A stretch of DNA of 64,000 bases from Bolinopsis microptera (lineage: Eukaryota > Ctenophora > Tentaculata > Lobata > Bolinopsidae): NCBI RefSeq assembly GCF_026151205.1, contig NC_087082.1, positions 15,161,365-15,225,364 on the forward strand, read 5' to 3'. The notes under the pieces were generated by a model that was not told the origin of the DNA, made no database searches, and saw nothing but the letters and a program-made list of their open reading frames with translations. Positions 56,753-64,000 of this stretch are shown in pieces (position 1 is the stretch's first letter; each line of letters begins with the position of its first letter). Position numbers and translations under genes: made by a program.

Positions 56753-56872
56753 TCATCTATTTCTAGATACATGAAATTTAATCTACTACACATTAACGCT
56801 AAAAAGAGCTGAACAGCTCTTTTTAGCATTAATGTGTAGTAGATTAAATTTCATGTATCTAGAAATAGATGA
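56753..56872. repeat. Near-perfect 59-bp palindrome
   Basis: Arms 56753-56811 and 56814-56872 are inverse complements with one mismatch (ATTAACGCT against AGCATTAAT), separated by two bases. As RNA or single-stranded DNA it forms a 59-bp hairpin. It lies between RBM45 and a LINE 3' fragment. It has no coding content. Confidence 0.95.
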
Positions 56873-56933
56873 TACATTATATGTATTTCTCCCCAAACAA
56901 ACGTGAAAATGGAAAACGTGTGCAGTTGATGAT

Positions 56934-57190
56934 TTAAACCTCTCCATAGACGGCTCCATAATTATAGTCCTGGAAATATTGACCTCTTATTTGGGCAATA
57001 GCTGGACACTGTCCTAGAAAGTGTGAGACAGTCTCCTCTCTTTTACCACACACAGGACAGGCACTGGTGTTGGATTTGCGAATGGTATGGAGGTGTTTGT
57101 TTAAGCCGCAATGTCCCGTGATGAGTTTTTGTTTTTTTATTAGCATAGAGAGGTTTGAATGTTGTCTCAAGTAGGCCTGAAAAAGACCAA
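56934..57190 (-). pseudogene. LINE C-terminal fragment (zinc-knuckle tail)
   Basis: A minus-strand frame containing LITGHCGLNKHLHTIR and CPVCGKREETVSHFLGQCPAI, the C-terminal CCHC-like tail that follows RT or RNase H in Jockey/I-type non-LTR elements. Only the last ~80 codons remain. The sequence below it, including the palindrome, may be the element's 3' UTR. Confidence 0.8.
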
Positions 57191-57394
57191 TTTTAAGTTA
57201 CCAATCACATATCCTGTTCAGATTTTGATATGTAATGGGTCTTCAACTTGTATAGTATGATAAGTTCAAATGAAAATATTCAGATCAATATACCATTACA
57301 TTTTTTTAATTTCTAATACATTCACAAGAAAACAACAAATTTTTCAAGAAAACAACACATTTTTATTTAAATCAATTATAGCAACAATTTGATA
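57191..57394. other. Short spacer, nothing seen
   Basis: AT-rich stretch between the LINE fragment and the 1.3-kb TIR element. It contains an imperfect duplication CAAGAAAACAACA (about 57324-57358). Confidence 0.4.
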
Positions 57395-58728
57395 AACTTT
57401 AAAGGATGAGGGGACCTTAGAAAAAGTTTTTTTCTCGTGCAAATCCTTTTATTACATTAATCGTATAAACCACTTTAGTGAAATCCGCAAAGTTGTATTT
57501 CATTCGCGCGCCGAGATATCCAGCCAAAACAATTTGAACCTGTGACGTCAATAATGTGAGTTGCTCTGATCCGCGCATATAGAAATACAGGTAAAATGAG
57601 CGTGCGGGCCAACTAAATTACTAATTAAGAATACATTAACAATTTACGATACTAACGAGCCTATAACCAATGGAGAGGAGACTTTTTATGACCGGTTGAA
57701 AAAAGAATTATCACCCTACGATAACCATGAGCCGAGATACACCTGAAATAAGATTGAAGTCACACAGAAAGGCATGTAAATTATGTATATTTATAGCTCC
57801 CAACGTAACACCTAGCAACTCCCTGTATCGTACCACAGTTGATATATCAACATGTCATATCAACACAACACGGTCCTTATAAAAATGGATCGGGTAGGTA
57901 TGAAATGCATGTCTTCATTCCAGTTGGACAAGCACCAAGCTTTTAAGTTCTAACTCACTATGTGACACTACTTATAACGTAAGCAAGATTTGCAACTATC
58001 ACACCAAGCAATATTATACCAAGCATAGCAGACGGACACATCCACATTCGTTACGCTTTACACTCAGCAAACTAAAAACGGTAAATTATAAATGAGTGTA
58101 CAACTAAAGGCCGGTACACGCCGCATTGTCAAACCGCACGTGCGCACTCAGATAGGACTAGAGGCGCCAAGGGCCAGCTAGTAAAATGTCTTCTACTACA
58201 TCATACATTCAATCGATTTTTAGATCTTTATTCTTGTATGAAGAAATATGCCGATTTTTAATTGTGTCCATATCGGGTTTCAAACAAGTCAAAATAAAAT
58301 AGCAGTTTGTGGTTTAGTTAGCGGATGCTACTTATCTTAGCTATTTATAAATAGAAATACCTACTACAACTACAAGAAAGCCTTTCTGAGTTACATTTAA
58401 CTATTAAGGAGAATTATTCGCAACTTAGATCTTGACTAATTCAGTGCAACCAAAGATACCGCTCTCGCAAACGCCAAAGGTAACACGACGTAATTAAAAC
58501 AGCACAGAACAAAATGCTGACACAAGCGAAGGGTGCGCGCGCACGTTGGTCTTAACACATAAGTGACGTCACAGCCCAAAATTGCTATCAGCCAATAGGA
58601 GCGCGGCATGATATTGCACGAATTATCGATTTCACAGTCCGGCGTATTTTCTGATTCTACACACTTTCACAGGACTTAAACGCGAATATTTGGAAGTAAA
58701 TTCTAAGGTCCCCTCATCCTTTAAAGTT
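57395..58728. mobile_element. 1.3-kb TIR element, possible TTAA insertion site
   Basis: A perfect 28-bp inverted repeat, containing AAAGGATGAGGGGACCTTAG, lies at 57395-57422 and 58701-58728. The outer part reads AACTTTAAAGG on both sides, so TTAA may be the duplicated target, as in piggyBac-type insertion. Alternatively the TIR is simply longer. The interior is non-coding, with GC-richer and CpG-containing stretches (57.5 and 58.55 kb) that contrast with the surrounding AT-rich DNA. Confidence 0.8.
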
Positions 58729-59338
58729 CTTCTATTACCATGGAATATACTACGGGTATGGTGACTTGGGCTATTGAGTTGTTAAGTAGATTAAGATTAG
58801 TAAACATGCACTTGCATTGTATTTATAAAAACTAGAAATTAGGCATCACGGTAAAATGAAGAAGCAGGCTGATCTTGGAGAGAGCAAACCGTAAAGTTTA
58901 CGCACCCACCAGGGCTACCTACCTACCCCAGTTGTTCTTTTTGGTTTATCAGCTTGTATTGTTATATTTATGGACCCCAAGTCAACACACTAAGAAGAAG
59001 TATGTAAAAAAGAGACTAAAGTGCAAAGAAACTGCTGCTAACTGCTGCTGACTGCTGCTAACTGCTGCTAACTGCTTGTGAATTATTTACCATTGTGATC
59101 TATTATTTAATTTCAACAGGAGTTCGTTCAACTGAATAAAAATGGCGTTTTAGCTACTCTGCACCTGAATCATGATCATGGAATCCTCTCCCTCTTGATG
59201 TCTGTAACATCGATAATATTATGGCTAGGCTATTGTTAGTCAGTTAGTGGCTAAGTCTTTTAAAGGCTTGTGTTTACTGTATATTTCAGAAAAATAGAAC
59301 TAGTCACATAACAACGCTATTCCACAGTAATATAAAAT
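58729..59338. other. Spacer with a 10-bp tandem repeat
   Basis: No gene. ACTGCTGCTA is repeated about 4.5 times at 59031-59076. The remainder is unremarkable AT-rich sequence. Confidence 0.5.
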
Positions 59339-60867
59339 TTAATACCATATAATACGAGCTAAGTTGCTCAGTTTATGTAACAAACGTAACATGTGAGGTG
59401 TTCTACCCTCCCGTGTGTGTATACCTTACTCGGGATTATTACGACGGGTTTATTAACGACCGGTTAAAATATGGTTCGGGAAAAATATGGCGAAATTGCT
59501 CAAAACCCACCACATTTTCCCGGTCGCCATTTTACCGGTGTCCAACCTTTCAATTTTAGATTCAAAAATTTTGTCTCAGATGTAAATTTCCTTATTAGAG
59601 ATAAGCAAGTTTAGAAATTTTCGCATTGCTAAAACTTGTGAAACAAGTCGAATTATCAATAATTGTTGAAAGTAGACAGAAATAATGACTCGTGGTTAAT
59701 CAAACTAGATGGAAAATAATTTTTAACATTTGAAGCGTAACAACCAGATCGATATTAAGATAAAGGGAGAGCTGTTTAGTCTTCCAATAAGTTGTAATCA
59801 TCTTCGTTATCTTCATCTGGATCATCCCTTTCATCAGTTTTAATTAATTCAAGTTTTAATTTAACTGTTACTTTTACTTTGAGTCCTATTTCATTATGTA
59901 GAGATAGTCAATACCTAAGAAATTAAAAATTGGCCTATTTAAATCAACTTTGACAATAAGGATATATGACAAGAATTGGGCAAAAAGGTGAATTTTTTGC
60001 AATTTTAGCCAAATGAAGTCGAAAAACCTACAACAAGTGTCCCAATAGTCTTTTTTAGTGAATATAAGACAACGATTAAAATATGAGCACCCATACCCCT
60101 TGGGAACCCTAAAAGCTGAGTAGGCGGGTTTATTAACGACCGGTGAAAATGTGGTTCGGGAAAAATATGGCGAAATTACCCTAAACCCACCACTTTATCC
60201 CGGTCATGATAATCCCGAGTAAGGTAACAACAGAGCAGTAAACACGTGCTCTTGATAACGATAAGTAAAGGTTAGTCAGGTCAAACTCCTCACTAGTTTG
60301 CCCCCACATTCTGCACACTACTATTACAGCTGGCCACTGAGCAGAATAACTATCTCCACTGTGACACACTGCAATCTTACTATCAGTGTTATTACATCTC
60401 ATATTAACACTGTCCATAACTAGTGACATAACATCACTACTAGTGACAGTAACTATACCAGAATAATTTAATCCATCTGTAGCACACAATCTATCAAGCT
60501 CAATATCAAATACATGTTTAATACTATCAACATTGTAATCATTAAAAACATGTATAACAGTCAATGGACCGTGTATAAAATGTCCTTGTACTTGTGTAGG
60601 TAAAATCATATCTGATACATCAGGTATTCTTCGATATAATTCTCTTAATTGATCACGTATCACACATGAGATGTTAGATAAATCACACGTATTTCTAAGG
60701 CTCATTGATAAACGTACCAACTGAGTGGATGATAGTTTGTCAGTTATCATTCTTAGTTTGTCAATTAATTCTTGTTTGCTCAAACTCCAATAACTCTGCA
60801 CCATGTCACATGCAACCATGACAGTGCACTCTAAAGATAACAACTTGTATCTGGGTATCTGACCCAT
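59339..60867 (-). pseudogene. SF1-helicase-like gene end, split by a transposon
   Basis: The minus-strand frame from 60867 contains HFIHGPLTVIHVFND, an S-A-Q-W-P-A-V-I-V-V strand and, at its end, NLYLSLSRARVYCSVV. That last block resembles motif VI of UvrD/Upf1-type SF1 helicases (x-ALSRAR-x-x). The frame then enters an 801-bp TIR element (59424-60224). If the element and one TA copy are removed, the frame continues for 28 more codons to a stop at 59339, which indicates the true C-terminus. The 5' side is cut where the LINE begins (about 60868; an in-frame stop lies just upstream of the ATG). No Walker motifs are present in what is left. It is a fragment of a large P-loop NTPase. Confidence 0.6.
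59424..60224. mobile_element. 801-bp TIR element with TA target duplication
   Basis: The ends CCTTACTCGGGATTAT and ATAATCCCGAGTAAGG are inverted repeats flanked by TA on each side (59422-59423 and 60225-60226). Inside, a direct repeat of about 80 bp (GGGTTTATTAACGACCGGT, GGTTCGGGAAAAATATGGCG) occurs near each end (59448-59530 and 60124-60200). There is no transposase, so it is a non-autonomous element of the Tc1/mariner-like TA-targeting type. Confidence 0.85.
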
Positions 60868-60889
60868 AAGTCAGAACTCTTCCGGTGGG

Positions 60890-62305
60890 TTGTCTTTATT
60901 GTTTTCTGTTGGAGTCTCGACTGTCTTACAAGTTTACAATCCTTACACAGCAACCCCTGACCTACTAAACTTAGCTATGCCTGATTCTCCTATATCATCT
61001 ATAACTTTCTCTCCCCAGAACACAGAGGGTACAAGGACCTACATAGCTGCTCCCAACATCATACAAAATGATTGTTGTAACCACTGTCAGGAGGGAGTTA
61101 ATCCTGACTACAGAGTTCAGTGTTATGACTGTAAAAACTATTTCCATGCGGTAGGCTGCACAGATGATTCCTATTGTGTTAGTGCCCCATCTAGCTTCAC
61201 TTCCCATTTGGGACCAGCTGTTTCTAACACCAAGTCCTATGAGAAAAGATTTGGCAGATTCTTGTTCTTTTGTAACCATTGTATTACAGTTAAAGAGGAG
61301 ATGACAGAGCAAAGCACAGGGGGAGCTACTAATGTTTACGTTGACAGAAAGATTGAGGAGTTAAAGCAGAATTTTGCTGAAGAACTGTCCGGTGTAAAAG
61401 AGATGCTTAAGGAAATCTTGCCAAGTAAGCAAAACAATGCTCTAGCAAAACCTCCAATGACTCCCTGCAACCCATGGGATGATTCTCAGAGGACTGAGAA
61501 ACTTCGCAGCATGATTGTAATTAAGAATGATCAGAGTGGCAAACCAATTGATAAAAGTATGTTGGAAGAAAGCTGCATCAAGAATAAGATTAGTATTGTT
61601 AACACAATGAAGCTCAAATCTAATGATACTGCCGTTATTCTTAACTCTAGGTCTGAGGCAGAAACATTGCGTGAGAAGCTTAGCAAAGCTTCCCCCCAAC
61701 ATAGTACATCAACCGTAGCCACAAAGTTACCAAGAATAACAGTTGTTGGTCTTGAGCGTGATTACTTGAAGGAAGAAATAAAGGAAATGATAGTTAGTCA
61801 AAACCATGGAATAGATCTGCTCATCAATGATCCAGGTACCAGTATAGAAGACAAGAAAATTGATGTAGTAGCTATAGTACCCCTAAAGAATGACCAGAAC
61901 TCCTTCAAAGCTATTGTTCGTGTCAGTAATCTTGTACGATCTGCAATTGCTAAACAAGGTGATAAGCTCTTTATTGGAACTCAGAGAGTTTGCAAAGTCT
62001 ATGATAGCTTCTTTGTCCTCAGATGTTTTAACTGTCAATCATTTGGTCACCATAGCAAAAGTCACCAAGGTCATTGCAAAAGTGAACATGTCTGTGGCTT
62101 TTGTGCAGGAGCACATGAAACACGGACATGTGATCGCTCCGCTCCATTGTGTTGTTCAAACTGCAAGAAAGCTGGTAAGCATGGCAATGAGCTTCTACAT
62201 GCAGCCTATGATCCTGTTTTGTGCCCCATATTCAAAGATTTGCAGGAGAAAGTTAAAAAGACCACCCCTTTTTACCAAAGCCACAACACGGACAGAAATC
62301 ACTGA
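60890..62305 (+). CDS. LINE ORF1, PHD-like finger plus CCHC knuckles
   Basis: The frame is open from 60863. The first ATG in it is at 60978, and a TTG at 60890 is possible only if the true start is lost, so the N-terminus is uncertain. Near residue 63 a PHD-like finger begins (CCNHCQEG, CYDCKNYFHAVGC, FFCNHC). A short coiled coil follows (KIEELKQNFAEELSGVKEML). Then there are two RRM-like tandem segments, and a C-terminal cluster of CCHC knuckles (CFNCQSFGHHSKSHQGHC, CGFCAGAHETRTC, CCSNCKKAGKHGNELLHAA). This is the nucleic-acid-binding ORF1 of Jockey/CR1-type LINEs. It overlaps the reading frame of ORF2 at its 3' end. Confidence 0.85.
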   Translation: MSLLFSVGVSTVLQVYNPYTATPDLLNLAMPDSPISSITFSPQNTEGTRTYIAAPNIIQNDCCNHCQEGVNPDYRVQCYDCKNYFHAVGCTDDSYCVSAPSSFTSHLGPAVSNTKSYEKRFGRFLFFCNHCITVKEEMTEQSTGGATNVYVDRKIEELKQNFAEELSGVKEMLKEILPSKQNNALAKPPMTPCNPWDDSQRTEKLRSMIVIKNDQSGKPIDKSMLEESCIKNKISIVNTMKLKSNDTAVILNSRSEAETLREKLSKASPQHSTSTVATKLPRITVVGLERDYLKEEIKEMIVSQNHGIDLLINDPGTSIEDKKIDVVAIVPLKNDQNSFKAIVRVSNLVRSAIAKQGDKLFIGTQRVCKVYDSFFVLRCFNCQSFGHHSKSHQGHCKSEHVCGFCAGAHETRTCDRSAPLCCSNCKKAGKHGNELLHAAYDPVLCPIFKDLQEKVKKTTPFYQSHNTDRNH

Positions 62306-62364
62306 GCTGTCTGAAATTCTTCCTTTTCAATCCATGGTCACTTGTTAACAAAGTAAACGATATT

Positions 62365-64000
62365 ATGTGCAACTTATCAGACAAAAGCATTGATATTGCT
62401 GCATTCTGTGAAACTTGGCTAACAGATGTTAACTGCCCCACCACTGCAATTATTAAGTCTTACGGTTACAGAATCATACATAATTTCAGGAAAGACAAAA
62501 AAGGTGGTGGAACTGCTTTGTTGTTTAGGGGAGAATACTCAATGTCTCAGTTCCAATGCTCTGCTACTTTCTCTACATTTGAGTACACAGCTGCATCAAT
62601 CAAAACAGCAACAGGCACTAAGGTCATGTTTGTCTCTTTGTATCGACCTGGTTATCTCTCCTCTATCTTTCATCAGGAACTTGATTTACTTCTGTCAGCC
62701 ATCACCATGAAGTGTGATTGTCTCGTCATTGCTGGGGACTTGAACATTCATTTTGAGAATAAGAATGACAAGCTTGTTAGGAAGACGCTTGACTTATTTC
62801 TGTCTTACGGATTTAATCATCATGTTAATGAACCAACCCATGTTGCTGGTGGATCACTAGACCAAATCTTCTGCTTCTCTATCAAGAATCAGCTTCAATG
62901 CAAGGTTTTGGTTGATAGTGTGAATAGGCATGGATCAGATCATTTTCCAGTCTATTGTGACTTCTCTTTGGAATTCGAAAAGAAATATTTTAAAGATATC
63001 ACTTACAGAAATTTGAAGACTGTGGATGATGACCAATTTACCAGTGATCTCTTCGATATAGTAAACTTGATTGATCTTGGGAAAATTGGAACTACTGATA
63101 TGAGTACATCTGTTGCCAACTTGAACGACTTGTGTGCTGAACTCCTAGATGAGCATGCTCCAATAGTCTCCAAGAAGGTATCTGTTATTGATTCTGCACC
63201 TTGGTTTGATAATGAATACAGGGACTACAGAAAGCTGAGAAGAAAAGCCGAGGCAAAAACTCGTAAACCAACAGCAACGCTTGAAGATAAAATCATGTTT
63301 AGAGACATCAGCTCAGAATGTTCTAAAATGGCTGATCTGAAGAAGAAGGAGTACTTTAAGAATATGGTAGAAAACTCTAAAGGCAACCCAAGAACTTTGT
63401 GGCAGCTGGTCAATAGAAATTTAGACCGTAAACAATCTAATCCTCTGCCAGATTACACAGATGATCTTCCAAAGCTAGCAGCAGACTTTAAGGCCTACTT
63501 TACATCTAAGATTGATAACATTAGGAAAGATATGGATCATGATCGGTTTACTCTTCCATCAGACTCTTCTGCTGAAGCTCCCGAATCCTACCACTGGTCT
63601 ACCTTTGAACCTGTCACATTAGATGAGCTAAAGGAAATCATTGACGAGTTTGGTATCAAATGTTCACCTTCTGACATCTTACCTACTACACTGCTTAAAG
63701 AGAACATCAGCATTCTGCTACCATTACTTCTACAGATTGTTAATGCATCCTTATCTCAAGGTTCAATGGACGGAGTCAAACTTGCTGATATTGTTCCCCT
63801 CCTGAAAAGTAACTCTCTTGATCCTAATGTCTTGAAAAACTTTCGCCCTGTCTCAAACCTCACTTTCCTTGGGAAGCTAATCGAGAGAGTGGTGTTAAAG
63901 CGCCTAAACGATCACTTAGATAAGCATAATCTCCACTGCCCAGAACAGTCTGCATACAAGAAGACCTTCAGCACAGAAACATTATTGATCAGAATATGGA
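62365..64000 (+). CDS. LINE ORF2, endonuclease and RT (partial)
   Basis: The open frame extends past the window end with no stop. The ATG at 62365 is the first, but the same frame is open back into the end of ORF1 (LFNPWSLVNK lies upstream of it), so the real start may overlap ORF1. The APE-type endonuclease motifs are AAFCETWLTD, SLYRPGY, IAGDLNIHF and NRHGSDHFPV. The RT N-terminal region follows (SNLTFLGKLIERVVLKRLNDHL), with the finger motif NFRPVSNL near 63.84 kb. The catalytic YxDD lies beyond the window. No frameshift is seen in 545 codons. Confidence 0.85.
   Translation, partial: MCNLSDKSIDIAAFCETWLTDVNCPTTAIIKSYGYRIIHNFRKDKKGGGTALLFRGEYSMSQFQCSATFSTFEYTAASIKTATGTKVMFVSLYRPGYLSSIFHQELDLLLSAITMKCDCLVIAGDLNIHFENKNDKLVRKTLDLFLSYGFNHHVNEPTHVAGGSLDQIFCFSIKNQLQCKVLVDSVNRHGSDHFPVYCDFSLEFEKKYFKDITYRNLKTVDDDQFTSDLFDIVNLIDLGKIGTTDMSTSVANLNDLCAELLDEHAPIVSKKVSVIDSAPWFDNEYRDYRKLRRKAEAKTRKPTATLEDKIMFRDISSECSKMADLKKKEYFKNMVENSKGNPRTLWQLVNRNLDRKQSNPLPDYTDDLPKLAADFKAYFTSKIDNIRKDMDHDRFTLPSDSSAEAPESYHWSTFEPVTLDELKEIIDEFGIKCSPSDILPTTLLKENISILLPLLLQIVNASLSQGSMDGVKLADIVPLLKSNSLDPNVLKNFRPVSNLTFLGKLIERVVLKRLNDHLDKHNLHCPEQSAYKKTFSTETLLIRIW

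Larger units (their letters stand above)
60868..64000 (+). mobile_element. Plus-strand LINE (CR1/Jockey-like), runs off the window
   Basis: A two-ORF non-LTR retrotransposon: ORF1 with zinc fingers (from about 60.9 to 62305) and ORF2 with endonuclease and RT (from about 62.3 kb to the window end). The 5' boundary is placed where the interrupted helicase-like frame ends, so it is approximate. Both ORFs are open as far as visible, suggesting a young copy. It differs from the LINE at 2032-8207 in sequence and in having its PHD-like finger in ORF1. Confidence 0.85.

Overview
The window looks like animal nuclear DNA. It has short GT-AG introns, conserved metazoan single-copy genes (RAD21, ANKZF1, RBM45), a multi-Tudor gene of the germline type, and heavy loading with several transposon classes. 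It is AT-rich by eye. An early-branching invertebrate such as a cnidarian fits best, judging from the mix of CR1-like LINEs, Ty3/Gypsy, hAT-type MITEs and a YDKR-type reverse-transcriptase relic, but the phylum is an inference.

Layout. 1-12.2 kb is a nest of transposons. A minus-strand Ty3/Gypsy element has been broken by a solo LTR (964-1798, 5-bp target duplication) and by a CR1-like LINE (2032-8207). A small hAT-type MITE lies beside it (12249-12518, 8-bp duplication). From 12.67 to 19.20 kb run the plus-strand exons of a Tudor-domain gene. Its remaining exons appear to lie at 42.73-44.32 kb, beyond an intron of about 23.5 kb. That interval holds four near-identical intronless alpha/beta hydrolase genes (24.3, 32.4, 34.2 and 37.9 kb, plus strand), a DUF985 cupin gene (39.4 kb, minus strand) and many mobile elements: a 2.9-kb palindromic element with a motif repeated about every 150 bp, a 579-bp hAT-like element, a 2.5-kb composite VNTR retroelement, an ORF1-only LINE-like element, a 20-bp minisatellite and MITEs.

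From 46.3 to 56.5 kb there is a compact block of minus-strand genes: RAD21 (4 exons), a membrane-anchored DUF6940-like protein (1 exon), ANKZF1/Vms1 (1 exon) and RBM45 (10 exons, one intron holding a long C-rich tract). The exon joins given for RAD21 and RBM45 keep frame throughout and yield 610 and 495 residues.

From 56.7 to 64 kb transposons dominate again: a 59-bp-arm palindrome, a LINE 3' fragment, a 1.3-kb TIR element, an 801-bp TA-flanked TIR element that cuts the tail of an SF1-helicase-like ORF, and a plus-strand LINE (ORF1 plus endonuclease/RT ORF2) that runs off the window end.

Functionally, the conserved genes serve sister-chromatid cohesion (RAD21), ribosome-associated quality control (ANKZF1) and RNA binding (RBM45), with a likely piRNA/germ-granule Tudor scaffold. 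The hydrolase array is a recent, actively homogenising family. All boundaries and joins were read by eye without alignment software.
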